A stretch of DNA of 47,247 bases from Gemmatimonadaceae bacterium (lineage in GTDB: Bacteria; Gemmatimonadota; Gemmatimonadetes; Gemmatimonadales; Gemmatimonadaceae). The translations under genes and the position numbers were made by a program. Positions 22,608-32,091 of this stretch are shown piece by piece. Numbering within the stretch: the stretch's first letter is position 1; each line of letters starts with the position of its first letter. The DNA is taken from positions 1 through 47,247 of the forward strand of contig JADGQV010000004.1 in assembly GCA_017881465.1 (NCBI GenBank), written 5' to 3'. The notes under the pieces were generated by a model. The model made no database searches. It was given only the letters and a program-made list of their open reading frames with translations, and had not been told where the DNA came from.

Positions 22608-23454
22608 CGCCAGTCCGAGCAACGTCCGTGAGAGCGCGCGCTGCCGCTTCGGGATCGCGCGCGCCCGACAGCTCCGAGCCGACGAGAACCGCATCGGCGC
22701 CCGCGTCAGCGAAGCGCTTCACGTCCGCCGCTGATTTCACTCCACTCTCCGCGATCGCGAGCACGCCGCGCGGAATGAGCGGCAGGATTCTGAGCGACGT
22801 CCCGGCATCGATCTCGAGCGTCTCCAGATTTCTGTTGTTGACTCCAATCAGGCTGGCATTCAGGGAGAGCGCGAGATCGAGCTCTCGCTCGTCGCGGACT
22901 TCCACCAGAATCTCGAGCGCCACATCAGCCCCCGCGGTCATCAGATCCTTGAGACGCCCGGGAGGCACGGCGCGCGCGATGACGAGCGCGGCCGAGGCGC
23001 CAAGTACCCTCGCCTCGAGAATCTGCGACACCTCCACGTGAAAATCCTTCTTGAGCAGAGGAAGCGCGACTGACTTTCGTGCGAGGACAAGATCATCGGC
23101 CGAGCCGCCGAATCTGGTGGGCTCGGTGAGGACGGATATCGCGGCCGCGCCGCCCGCCTCGTAGGCCCTTACCTGCCGAGCGAGATCGAGACCTGGATTG
23201 ATGGCGCCCCTGGATGGCGAGGACCGCTTCACTTCCGCGATCACGCCAACCCGCCGACCCTGGAGCGCGTCGCGGAATGATGGGACGTTGCCGGCACGGC
23301 GCGCCATGCGCTCGAGCTCAGCCGCGCGAGGAGCCAGAGTTGCGGCCCGAGCGCGTGCTTCGTCCGTCAACTCACCGAGGGTGCCTGTCGGCGGTGTCCA
23401 GCCAGAAAAAGCTTGCGCTTCGGTCGATCTTCGGCTAACGTAGGAATTCGGCAA
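22591..23454 (-). CDS. trpC: Indole-3-glycerol phosphate synthase
   Basis: VIAEVKRSSPSRGAI, LTEPTRFGGS, PLLKKDFHV, IGVNNRNLETLEID and AIAESGVKS. Start uncertain; TTG at 23454 suggested. Confidence 0.92.
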   Translation of the reverse strand: MPNSYVSRRSTEAQAFSGWTPPTGTLGELTDEARARAATLAPRAAELERMARRAGNVPSFRDALQGRRVGVIAEVKRSSPSRGAINPGLDLARQVRAYEAGGAAAISVLTEPTRFGGSADDLVLARKSVALPLLKKDFHVEVSQILEARVLGASAALVIARAVPPGRLKDLMTAGADVALEILVEVRDERELDLALSLNASLIGVNNRNLETLEIDAGTSLRILPLIPRGVLAIAESGVKSAADVKRFADAGADAVLVGSELSGARDPEAAARALTDVARTGGARKG

Positions 23455-23460
23455 ATGTTC
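23446..23460 (+). promoter_or_regulatory. Candidate LexA operator (ATTC-N7-GTTC)
   Basis: ATTCGGCAAATGTTC, about 50 bp upstream of the lexA ATG, one mismatch from GTTC-N7-GTTC. It lies within a TTCGG-N6-TTCGG direct repeat with 11-bp periodicity. Confidence 0.35.
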
Positions 23461-23511
23461 GGTGGGATCGGCGGACCGGTCCTTTCTCAAAACCAGCCGC
23501 GGAATAAGGAT

Positions 23512-24120
23512 ATGTCGCTCACAAAACGCCAACGGGAGATTCTGACCTACCTCGCCACCTACTCCGAAGAGCACGGCTACGCGCCAAGCTTCGAGGAGAT
23601 CGCGACGGAGTTTAACTATAACTCCCTCGCGACGGTGCACGAACATCTCACGAATCTCGAGCGCAAGGGCTACATCAAGCGCGCCTACAACGAGAGTCGC
23701 GGCATCGAGCTGATTCCGTCAGAGATATTTCCTCGGGCTACAACCCTGCAGCTGCTTGGAACGGTCGCGGCAGGCATGCCGATCGAAGCCATCCAGATGC
23801 CCGAGACCATAGGTGTCCCTGAGGACCTCGTCCGTCGCAGCGGAAACCACTATGTGCTCCGGGTTCGGGGTAACTCGATGATCGATGAGCAGATCCGCGA
23901 CGGGGACTTCGTCATCGTCAACGAGAAGCACACCGCCGACAATGGAGAGATGGTCATCGCCCTCATCGACGGTACGTCCGCCACCGTCAAGAAGTTCTAT
24001 CGCGAGCGGGACGGGCGAATCCGGCTTCAGCCCGCGAACGAAACGATGAACCCCATCTACGTTCACGAGAACGACATTTCGATCCAGGGAATCGTCGTGG
24101 GTGTGCTGAGAAGGTTCTAG
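23512..24120 (+). CDS. lexA: LexA repressor
   Basis: MSLTKRQREILTYLATYSEEHGYAPSFEEIA HTH, AAGM cleavage site, GNSMID serine and ATVKKFYRE lysine. 202 aa from the ATG at 23512. Confidence 0.95.
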   Translation: MSLTKRQREILTYLATYSEEHGYAPSFEEIATEFNYNSLATVHEHLTNLERKGYIKRAYNESRGIELIPSEIFPRATTLQLLGTVAAGMPIEAIQMPETIGVPEDLVRRSGNHYVLRVRGNSMIDEQIRDGDFVIVNEKHTADNGEMVIALIDGTSATVKKFYRERDGRIRLQPANETMNPIYVHENDISIQGIVVGVLRRF

Positions 24121-24131
24121 AGATAAAGCGT

Positions 24132-25187
24132 CTAAGTGGCGCTCTTTGCGGGTCTTGTGTAGGCACGTCTCAAGCGCTCCAGAACTGATTTCGCCTCCCC
24201 GGAGTCGATCGCTTTTGCCGCCGCGCCGACTCCTTCTCCGTACGACTTGACCCGGCCGCTCACGTAAATCGCCGCGGCGGCGTTGAGCACGATTGCCGCG
24301 CGCGCGCCCTTGGGTCCCCCGCCGTCCAGGACCTTCTCTATGATCCGCGCGTTCTCGCTCGGCCCGCTTCCAGCCAGATCTTCTCGCGCGATCTTTTTGA
24401 ATCCGTGCTCCTCGGGATTGATCGTCCAGCGAGTCGTTGAGCCATCCCGGACCTCGATCACATGGGTTGGCCCGAGGGGAGAGACCTCATCGAGTCCCGG
24501 CTCGCCGTGTACGACCAGCGCATGAGTCGTCCCGAGCGCGGACAACGCCCCCGCCAGAAGCGGCGCCCTCTCGAGATCGGAGACTCCGACAACCTGCCGT
24601 CCCGCCCGCGCCGGGTTTGCCAGCGGACCGACGATGTTCATCACCGTGGGAATGGCGAGCTCGCGCCTGACCGGGCCCACGTGTCTCATGGCGGGGTGCA
24701 TGAGAGGCGCGAACATGAACACGATTCCGGCCTCCCTGAGGGCTCGCTCCATCACGGGAACCGTTACCTCAATGGGGACTCCCAGGGCTTCGAGCACATC
24801 GGCGCTGCCGCAGCGTGAAGTGAACGACCGATTTCCGTGCTTGGCGATGCGGACCCCGGCGCCAGCCGCCACGATCGCAGCCGCCGTCGAGATATTGAAC
24901 GTCGAGATGGCGCCACCGCCGGTGCCACAGGTATCCACGAGCGCATCGGGATCGTCGACGGCGATTGAGATCATGGCCGATCTCAGCGCTCTCACCACTC
25001 CCGCCACGATCTCCGGACTTTCCCCCGTGGCGCGAAGCGCCGACAGAAGAGCGGCGACCTGCACCGCCGTCGCCTGGCCCTGCATGACGATGTTGAACGC
25101 CGCTTCCGCGTCCTTGGCAGTGAGAAGCTCATGGAAGGCGAGCTTCTGAATAGCGCCCTGGAGCGCGTTCGGGGGCGGGGCGCTCAT
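24132..25187 (-). CDS. trpD: Anthranilate phosphoribosyltransferase
   Basis: VDTCGTGGGAISTFNISTAAAIVAAGAGVRIAKHGNRSFTSRCGSADVLEALG. ATG at 25187 (MSAPPPNALQ). Confidence 0.96.
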   Translation of the reverse strand: MSAPPPNALQGAIQKLAFHELLTAKDAEAAFNIVMQGQATAVQVAALLSALRATGESPEIVAGVVRALRSAMISIAVDDPDALVDTCGTGGGAISTFNISTAAAIVAAGAGVRIAKHGNRSFTSRCGSADVLEALGVPIEVTVPVMERALREAGIVFMFAPLMHPAMRHVGPVRRELAIPTVMNIVGPLANPARAGRQVVGVSDLERAPLLAGALSALGTTHALVVHGEPGLDEVSPLGPTHVIEVRDGSTTRWTINPEEHGFKKIAREDLAGSGPSENARIIEKVLDGGGPKGARAAIVLNAAAAIYVSGRVKSYGEGVGAAAKAIDSGEAKSVLERLRRAYTRPAKSAT

Positions 25188-25197
25188 TGTGTCGGAC

Positions 25198-26112
25198 TTA
25201 CAGCGAAGAGGCTTGTTCTCTCGATGCGACAATCTGGAGCACTTCCTCGATCACCTTGCGCGAGTCGTGACCCGCCATCGCCTCGCGGAGCGTCTGCTCT
25301 ACCCGGTAGATGATGTTGCTCTGGGTCTGCAGCGCTTCTCCCTGTGCGTGCAGCTGCACGTGAGCCTTCTCCAGCTTGGTCACCGCGACGCGAACCTGAT
25401 CCTCAACCGCCGACAATCTCTGCGCCGTCGCTCTCGCTTCGACCGCGGCCACCTCGATCGCACGCTTCAGCTGTGTAACGCGAATGGTGTCGCCGGTTCC
25501 CTTCCCGTTCAGGGCGGCCTGCGCTTCGGAGAGCTTGTGCTGGAGCTCCGCTACCGCTCGCGCGTGCTCATCGTTGAGCGAGCGAGTGAGATCTTCCAGG
25601 GCGCGGACGGCTTCCTCGCGCGCGCGCCGCTCCGCCAGCCGCGCGAACGCGAGAGCGAAAAGGTCCACCGCTGGAGCGACTTTTTCCGACAGCCTGTGGC
25701 CGAAGCGCGTCTTGGGCTCCGAGAGGGAAAGCACTCCTGAGAGCTCTCCGTCAACCAGCAGTCCGCGCAACAGCAGCACGCCCGCCTCTGGATTTGCTCC
25801 GACGCCGAGCAGCTTCTGGTAGTCGCCGGACTCACCGCCCAGATCGGCAAACTGCCGTCCCGCCATGAGCGAGCGGCGTATTGCGGTGGGAAGATGATCG
25901 AGCGCGACCTCTATCTGCGCGGTTCGCATTCCTTCGTGCGCCGGCACCAGCCGCTCCGACAGGAGCTCGCGCTTGGCGTCATAGACGAACAGCGCGACGT
26001 GCCCATTGCGGTCGTGCTCAGAGATATCCTGGGCGAGCGCGTTCAATGCTTCCGCCACGTTTGCGACGGAAGAGAGCACGGTTGATAGGGCGGCGAGGGT
26101 TCGAGGTGCCAT
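25198..26112 (-). CDS. GAF-like domain plus coiled-coil protein
   Basis: N-terminal GAF-like segment (LNALAQDISEHDRNGHVALFVYDAKRELL...GVLLLRGLLVDGELSGVLSLSEP), then a long heptad-rich region. Confidence 0.6.
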   Translation of the reverse strand: MAPRTLAALSTVLSSVANVAEALNALAQDISEHDRNGHVALFVYDAKRELLSERLVPAHEGMRTAQIEVALDHLPTAIRRSLMAGRQFADLGGESGDYQKLLGVGANPEAGVLLLRGLLVDGELSGVLSLSEPKTRFGHRLSEKVAPAVDLFALAFARLAERRAREEAVRALEDLTRSLNDEHARAVAELQHKLSEAQAALNGKGTGDTIRVTQLKRAIEVAAVEARATAQRLSAVEDQVRVAVTKLEKAHVQLHAQGEALQTQSNIIYRVEQTLREAMAGHDSRKVIEEVLQIVASREQASSL

Positions 26113-26209
26113 CGTGCGAAATCAGGAGTAGAGCGCGGGCGTGCGGGAGGCCGTTCCACATTGACGAGCCGGCAGGCGAAAGTCAATCATCATCAATGGG
26201 TTACGTTCC

Positions 26210-26237
26210 TTGACAGTGAGTCTTCGGGGGCTAATTT
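26210..26237 (+). promoter_or_regulatory. Sigma70-type promoter for truA (TTGACA-N16-TAATTT), predicted leaderless
   Basis: TTGACA at 26210-26215, 16-nt spacer, TAATTT at 26232-26237. Six nt separate it from the ATG at 26244. Confidence 0.7.
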
Positions 26238-26243
26238 CACGCG

Positions 26244-27020
26244 ATGCTGTCGCGTTCCGTGCAACTCGTGTTGCACTTCGATGGCGCGGGCTTTTCCGGC
26301 TGGCAGCGGCAGCCCAACGAGCGGACGGTTCAGGGTGAACTCGAGGCGGCGGTGTCCCGGCTGTGCGGAACACCCATCGCGGTCGTGGGCGCCGGGCGGA
26401 CAGATGCGGGAGTACACGCGCGCGGGCAGGCCGCGGGATTGCGCGTGCCTGACAAATGGAGCGCGCTCGCTCTCCGACGATCGATGAACGCCATTCTTCC
26501 GGACGATGTATGGATTGCGGCAGCCTTCGAAATGCGTGATGAGTTTCACCCGCGTTACAGCGCGGTCTCGCGCAGCTACAGCTATTACATAGGCACAGAC
26601 GATCTCGCATCCTCGCCGTTTCGGCGGGACCGGGAGCTGGTCTGGAAAAAACCGCTTGATTTCGGCCGTCTCTCGCAAGCGGCGCGGTCCATCGAGGGCG
26701 AGCACTGCTTTCGCGCCTTCGCGGTCAAAGGTACGGCGCCGGAAAACGACGATCACAGGTGCACGGTATCGCGCGCGGCCTGGCGCGAGCGTGAAGGCGG
26801 ACTGGCTTTCGACATTGAGGCCGATCGCTTTCTCCATCATATGGTGCGTTTTCTCGTCGGCACGATGCTCGACATTGGCGAAGGTCGCCGCGACGTGGCC
26901 GTGATCGAGCAGCTGCTCGCTCAGGACGATAACAGCCAGGTCTCTCAGCCTGCCCCGCCGCACGCTCTCTTTCTGGAGCGAGTGGACTATCCGAACGACC
27001 TTTACCTGAGAACCGAATGA
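26244..27020 (+). CDS. truA: tRNA pseudouridine(38-40) synthase TruA
   Basis: FDGAGFSGWQRQPNERTVQGELE, GAGRTDAGVHARGQ and FLHHMVRFLVGTML. Confidence 0.96.
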   Translation: MLSRSVQLVLHFDGAGFSGWQRQPNERTVQGELEAAVSRLCGTPIAVVGAGRTDAGVHARGQAAGLRVPDKWSALALRRSMNAILPDDVWIAAAFEMRDEFHPRYSAVSRSYSYYIGTDDLASSPFRRDRELVWKKPLDFGRLSQAARSIEGEHCFRAFAVKGTAPENDDHRCTVSRAAWREREGGLAFDIEADRFLHHMVRFLVGTMLDIGEGRRDVAVIEQLLAQDDNSQVSQPAPPHALFLERVDYPNDLYLRTE

Positions 27021-27682
27021 ACATCTATCTCGAGAGCGTGAACCTCGATGAGATCAGAAACACCGCGGCGGCGGGACTCGCGGACGGTGTCGCGTTCTCA
27101 CACACCGCTTCCAGCGCTGACGCGCTCGACGCCAACACCAGGGAGCGCCTCGAGGAGATCTCGCGTGAGTTTGCCTTTCCGATTTGCGTTCCGGTCGGGG
27201 CGGTAACGTCAGGCGACATCTACGCCGAGGCGCGCGAGCTGGCGAAGGTTTCCGATCACGTCGTGGTGCAGATTCCGCTTGTCGAGGACTCGCTCGTTCC
27301 AATGGCGCGGCTCACGGCGGAGGGCGTGGTGGTTTGCGCGACCTTCGTCTTCAGCGCTGCCCAGGCGATTATTGCCGCGAAAGCGGGAGCCGCCGCGGTG
27401 CGGATCACTCTGGACGAGCTGGAGAGCTACGGCCAGTCAGGCACTCGAACTCTTGCCGAGATCAAGAGCGCACTCGAGGCCGTCGAGGAGGAGTGCGACG
27501 TCATGGCCGCGTCCCCTCGCTCATCGGTCCAGTTCGCGGAATGCGCGCTCGCCGGGGCGGACATCGTTTGCATTACGCCGGACGCGCTGCGAAACCTCGT
27601 GGTCCATCCGCTCAGCGACCGCGGCATCGACAAATTTCTGAGCCAGCTCGCCAAGCGGCCCAAGCCCCGCAGGCCTACATGA
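27017..27682 (+). CDS. Transaldolase/fructose-6-phosphate aldolase-like protein lacking the catalytic lysine
   Basis: Aligns by eye with the FSA family (MNIYLESVN; ARLTAEGVVVCATFVFSAAQAIIAAKAGA), but the expected V-V-K-[IV]-P is VVQIP. Confidence 0.78.
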   Translation: MNIYLESVNLDEIRNTAAAGLADGVAFSHTASSADALDANTRERLEEISREFAFPICVPVGAVTSGDIYAEARELAKVSDHVVVQIPLVEDSLVPMARLTAEGVVVCATFVFSAAQAIIAAKAGAAAVRITLDELESYGQSGTRTLAEIKSALEAVEEECDVMAASPRSSVQFAECALAGADIVCITPDALRNLVVHPLSDRGIDKFLSQLAKRPKPRRPT

Positions 27683-29070
27683 CAATGCTCTTCGCGCGCT
27701 CTCTCAGCGCAATTGTGCTGGCTGCGTGTCAGGGCGCATCCAGCACTCCCTCTTCGGCGCAGTCATCCCAGATCGAGACAACGACCACTGCGGTGAGCGC
27801 ATCGCGCCGCACGGCAATCACTGAAGCCGTGGCGCGCGTAGCGCCTTCGGTCGTCACCGTGCAGACGGAGGTCGTGGAGCGAGTGCCCGCTGATGTGTTC
27901 GAACAGTTCTTTGGCGGCCGCTCGGGGCAGCGTTCCGCCGCCGGGCTCGGCTCGGGATTCATCGTGCGCGCCGACGGCGCGGTAGTGACCAACGCGCACG
28001 TCATCGCGGGCGCGACGCGCATCTCCGTGGCAATGAAGGATGGGACGAACTATCCCGCTCGTCTCATCGGAATCGACGAGACGAACGATCTAGCCGTCCT
28101 GAAGATCGATGCGCGGAATCTTCCCGTGGCGCCCCTCGGCTCTTCCAGCAATCTGCTCATCGGCGAGTGGGCGATCGCGATCGGTAATCCGTACGGCTTC
28201 ATTCTCGCCAACTCGGAGCCGAGCGTCACCGTGGGCGTCGTGAGCGGTACGGGCAGGAATCTCGCGGCCCAGAGCGAGGGCGCCGGCGTGTACGTGGACA
28301 TGATCCAGACCGACGCTTCGATCAATCCCGGGAATTCCGGCGGGCCGCTGGTCAACGCGGCCGGCGAAGTGATCGGAGTCAACAGCTCGATTTTTTCGCC
28401 GAGCGGCGGGTCGGTTGGAATCGGCTTCGCTATCCCGATCAATCGCGCGCGACGGGTGACGGAGGACCTTCTTGCCCACGGCGTCGTGCGACGCCCATGG
28501 ATCGGGATTCAGCCGCAGCTCTCGCGCAGTCCCGCAACCGGCGGTTCCAGCGCGGGGGTCGTGGTCGCGTCCGTCGTCCCTGGATCGCCGGCGGACCGCG
28601 CCGGGATTCGTCCGGGCGATGTGATCGTACGGTCGCAGAATCGGACGCTCCACAATCCATACGATTGGTACGCCGAGCTTCTGGAGCTACGCGTGGGCGA
28701 GAGCGACTCGATCGTGGTCAAGCGTGGAGCGCGCGAGATTCCCATCAGCGTTGCTGTCGTGGATCTGCCGGATGTGAACGCTCCGCGAGTGACCGTTCTA
28801 CGCGAGATCGAGCTGATCACGCTGACGGCTCCGATTCGCGCGCAGTATCAGCTCCAGAGTCGTCAGGGCGCGCTGGTGACCAGGGCCAGCGAGCGCGTAC
28901 AGCAGCAGATCGGGCTTCAGTCCGGTGACGTGATCGTCCAGATCAACCGCACTCCGATCGCCAACGCGCAGGACGTGAATCGCATTCTCACCACTTTCGG
29001 ACGCGGCGGGATCAGGATGTACTTCGAGCGCGGCGGGCAGATCTACGCCACCGAATTCAGTCTGCAATAG
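27679..29070 (+). CDS. HtrA/DegP-like serine protease with PDZ domains, predicted lipoprotein
   Basis: Lipobox-like LAAC, triad motifs TNAHV / NDLAVLKID / GNSGGPL, and two PDZ-like C-terminal segments. Start at 27679, not the track's 27184. Confidence 0.92.
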   Translation: MTMLFARSLSAIVLAACQGASSTPSSAQSSQIETTTTAVSASRRTAITEAVARVAPSVVTVQTEVVERVPADVFEQFFGGRSGQRSAAGLGSGFIVRADGAVVTNAHVIAGATRISVAMKDGTNYPARLIGIDETNDLAVLKIDARNLPVAPLGSSSNLLIGEWAIAIGNPYGFILANSEPSVTVGVVSGTGRNLAAQSEGAGVYVDMIQTDASINPGNSGGPLVNAAGEVIGVNSSIFSPSGGSVGIGFAIPINRARRVTEDLLAHGVVRRPWIGIQPQLSRSPATGGSSAGVVVASVVPGSPADRAGIRPGDVIVRSQNRTLHNPYDWYAELLELRVGESDSIVVKRGAREIPISVAVVDLPDVNAPRVTVLREIELITLTAPIRAQYQLQSRQGALVTRASERVQQQIGLQSGDVIVQINRTPIANAQDVNRILTTFGRGGIRMYFERGGQIYATEFSLQ

Positions 29071-30503
29071 TGACCACGAACCGGTATAGCTCGCCGCTCG
29101 CGGAACGATACGCGTCGCAGGCGATGCTGGAGCTCTGGTCGCCGGCCACACGTCATGGTCTCTGGCGCCGTCTCTGGCTTGCGCTGGCTGAGGCGCAACG
29201 CGAGCTGGGCGTCGCGATTCCGGAGGAAGCGATCCGGCAGATGCGCGCGAATCTCGACAAGATCGATTTCGACGCAGTCGCCGCCTACGAGAAGCGGTTC
29301 CGGCACGACGTGATGGCGCATGTCCACGCGTTCGGCGACGTCGCGCCCGCGGCCAAGCCGTTCATTCATCTGGGGGCGACGAGCGCGTACGTCACCGATA
29401 ACGCGGATCTGATCCTGATGCGGCGGGGACTCGATCTTCTCCGTGGTCGCGTGCTCGACGTGCTGCGCTCGCTAACGGCCTTCGCCGAACAGTGGCGCGA
29501 CCAGCCGACCCTGGGCTACACGCATCTGCAGCCGGCGCAGCTCACTACGGTCGGCAAACGAGCGACGCTCTGGATGCAGGACCTCGTTCTCGACATCGCA
29601 GACATCGACTACCGGCGGCGGACGCTTCCATTCCGCGGCGTGAAGGGAACGACGGGAACACAGGCCAGCTTCCTCGAGCTGTTCGAGGGAGATCACGAGA
29701 AAGTTCGCCGTCTCGATCAACTCGTGACGGAGAGGGTGTCGTTCCCCGCTTCGCTGCCAGTGACTGGGCAGACGTACACGCGGAAGCTCGATGCATTCGT
29801 GCTGTCGGTCGTAGCGGGAGTCGCCGCCAGTGCAGCAAAGTTCAGCGGCGACATTCGCATGCTACAGTCCTTCGGCGAGATGGAGGAGCCATTCGAGAGC
29901 GAGCAGGTCGGCTCGTCGGCAATGGCATACAAACGAAATCCCATGCGCGCGGAGCGGATCGCGTCGTTGGCTCGCTTCGTCAACTCCCTCGAGGGGAACG
30001 CAAATCAGACGCACGCCGTCCAGTACTTCGAGCGGACGCTGGACGACAGTGCCAACCGGCGCCTCGTGATTCCCGAAATGTTCCTGGCTACTGACGCGAT
30101 ACTACTGCTCATGGCCAACATCTCCCGTGGCCTCGAGGTTCACCCCGCCGTGATCGGGCGGCGAGTCGCCGCCGAGCTTCCATTCATGGCGACGGAGCAG
30201 CTGATAGTCCGTGCGGTGCTGGCGGGAGGCGACAGGCAGGTCGCGCACGAGACAATCAGAAAACACAGTCTGGCCGCCGCCCGGGCTCTCAAGGATGGCG
30301 CCGACTCCAACGACCTGTTGGAGCGGCTTTCGAAAGACAAATCCTTCGGAGTGAAGCTCAAGGATCTGGAAGGCGCGATCGACCCCAAACGCTTCGTTGG
30401 GCGCGCGCCCGAACAGGTCGACGAGTTTCTCCGCGACGTGGTGACGCCCCTTTTCGCCGGCGAAACCGCGAGGCCCGGGCGGCCTGATGAGCTGAGGGTC
30501 TGA
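29070..30503 (+). CDS. purB: Adenylosuccinate lyase
   Basis: [31 protein letters not shown] and [20 protein letters not shown]. Confidence 0.96.
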   Translation: MTTNRYSSPLAERYASQAMLELWSPATRHGLWRRLWLALAEAQRELGVAIPEEAIRQMRANLDKIDFDAVAAYEKRFRHDVMAHVHAFGDVAPAAKPFIHLGATSAYVTDNADLILMRRGLDLLRGRVLDVLRSLTAFAEQWRDQPTLGYTHLQPAQLTTVGKRATLWMQDLVLDIADIDYRRRTLPFRGVKGTTGTQASFLELFEGDHEKVRRLDQLVTERVSFPASLPVTGQTYTRKLDAFVLSVVAGVAASAAKFSGDIRMLQSFGEMEEPFESEQVGSSAMAYKRNPMRAERIASLARFVNSLEGNANQTHAVQYFERTLDDSANRRLVIPEMFLATDAILLLMANISRGLEVHPAVIGRRVAAELPFMATEQLIVRAVLAGGDRQVAHETIRKHSLAAARALKDGADSNDLLERLSKDKSFGVKLKDLEGAIDPKRFVGRAPEQVDEFLRDVVTPLFAGETARPGRPDELRV

Positions 30504-31444
30504 TGCTGATGCAGACGAGTGCCCTCCCGCTGACTCCGTTCCGGCGCGGCAAGGTGCGCGATGTATATGAGGTCGACGCGGACCGCCTCCTGCTCGTAGC
30601 GACCGATCGCGTGAGCGCGTTCGACGTCGTGATGAGCGAGACCATCCCTCACAAGGGCGCCGTCCTCACCCAGATCACCGCGTGGTGGCTGCGCCACCTC
30701 GAGGACAAGGTCGAGCACCACATGTTGTCGGCGGATACCGCCGAGATCGTCCGCGAAGTGCCTCAGCTCCGCGACCACGAGCAGGAGCTGGCGGGTCGCG
30801 CGATGCTTTGCCGCCGCTCCACGGTTTTCCCCGTCGAGTGTGTCGTGCGCGGCTATCTCTCGGGCTCCGCGTGGAAGGAATACCGTGACCGCGGCACTCT
30901 CGCCGGCGAGGCTCTGAGCAAGGGGCTGCGCGAATCCGATCGCCTGGACCCTCCCATCTTCAGTCCCGCGACGAAAGCCGACGAGGGGCACGACGAGAAC
31001 ATCACCGTCGACCGCATGCGGACGCTGATAGGTGACTCATGGGCGGGCGAGCTGGAAAGACTTTCGCGCGAGATTTACGAAGCGGGCCGCGCAATCGCGG
31101 CCCGGCGCGGGATCATCATCGCGGACACCAAGTTCGAGTTTGGGCGCGCCAGGAGCACTGGGGGCGAGGGGGTCGAGAAGGTTATATTGGTGGATGAAGT
31201 GCTCACACCCGACAGCTCGCGCTTCTGGCCGGCCGACAGCTACGAGCCGGGGCACGGGCAGCCCAGCTTCGACAAGCAACCGCTTCGCGATTATCTGGAC
31301 GCGGAGAAGCGCGCTGGGCGATGGGACGGGAACTACCCCCCGCCGCGGCTTCCGAAAGACGTGATTGAAGCCACAAGCGAGCGCTACCTCGACATTTTCC
31401 GTCGCTTGACCGGACACTCACTCGACCCCAACGGCTCACATTGA
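30503..31444 (+). CDS. purC: Phosphoribosylaminoimidazole-succinocarboxamide synthase
   Basis: [28 protein letters not shown] and [19 protein letters not shown]. Confidence 0.96.
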   Translation: MLMQTSALPLTPFRRGKVRDVYEVDADRLLLVATDRVSAFDVVMSETIPHKGAVLTQITAWWLRHLEDKVEHHMLSADTAEIVREVPQLRDHEQELAGRAMLCRRSTVFPVECVVRGYLSGSAWKEYRDRGTLAGEALSKGLRESDRLDPPIFSPATKADEGHDENITVDRMRTLIGDSWAGELERLSREIYEAGRAIAARRGIIIADTKFEFGRARSTGGEGVEKVILVDEVLTPDSSRFWPADSYEPGHGQPSFDKQPLRDYLDAEKRAGRWDGNYPPPRLPKDVIEATSERYLDIFRRLTGHSLDPNGSH

Positions 31445-32091
31445 ACTTCGCGCGCGAAGGGCTCCTCTTTATTGCGATCGCTGGTGTCGTCGCCGCCGGC
31501 GCCTTCGGTTTCGCAATCAGCCGGCGCTCATGGGGACTCTGGCTTGCCGCGTTCGTTCTGCTCCTTCTGGCCCTGTGTGTCGCCTACTTCTTCCGTGATC
31601 CCGAGCGCACCGGAGACCGCGGCCCCTCCCTCGTCGTCGCGCCGGCGGACGGCAAGCTGATCATGATTACCGAGATCGACGAGCCGAGCTTCATCGGGGG
31701 CCGCGCGATCCGGCTGTCGATCTTCATGAACGTGTTCAACGTGCACGTGAACCGGTACCCGGTCGATGGCATCGTCAAATACATCAACTACAACAAGGGC
31801 AAGTTCTTCAACGCCGCGGCGGAGAAGTCGAGCCTCGAGAACGAGCAGATGTCGGTCGGCGTCGAGACGGGCAGGTACCGCGTGCTCGTGAGGCAGATCG
31901 CCGGACTCATCGCGCGCCGGATTGTCACCTACAGCAAACTCGGTGAGAGGGTGAGGCAGGGCGACCGGATGGGAATCATCAGGTTTGGCTCGCGCGTAGA
32001 TGTCTTCCTTCCACTCGGCTCTACCGTGCGAGCGAAGCTGGGCGACGCGACGACCGCGGGTGTGACGATTCTCGCGGAGCTTTCCAAGTGA
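31441..32091 (+). CDS. psd: Phosphatidylserine decarboxylase (short proenzyme type)
   Basis: [36 protein letters not shown] and [16 protein letters not shown] with the GS self-cleavage motif. Confidence 0.92.
   Translation: MNFAREGLLFIAIAGVVAAGAFGFAISRRSWGLWLAAFVLLLLALCVAYFFRDPERTGDRGPSLVVAPADGKLIMITEIDEPSFIGGRAIRLSIFMNVFNVHVNRYPVDGIVKYINYNKGKFFNAAAEKSSLENEQMSVGVETGRYRVLVRQIAGLIARRIVTYSKLGERVRQGDRMGIIRFGSRVDVFLPLGSTVRAKLGDATTAGVTILAELSK

Noticed and set aside
27184-27678. N-terminal extension of the 628-aa HtrA ORF
   Set aside because: Out-of-frame read-through of the transaldolase-like gene; the true start at 27679 gives a lipoprotein signal peptide.
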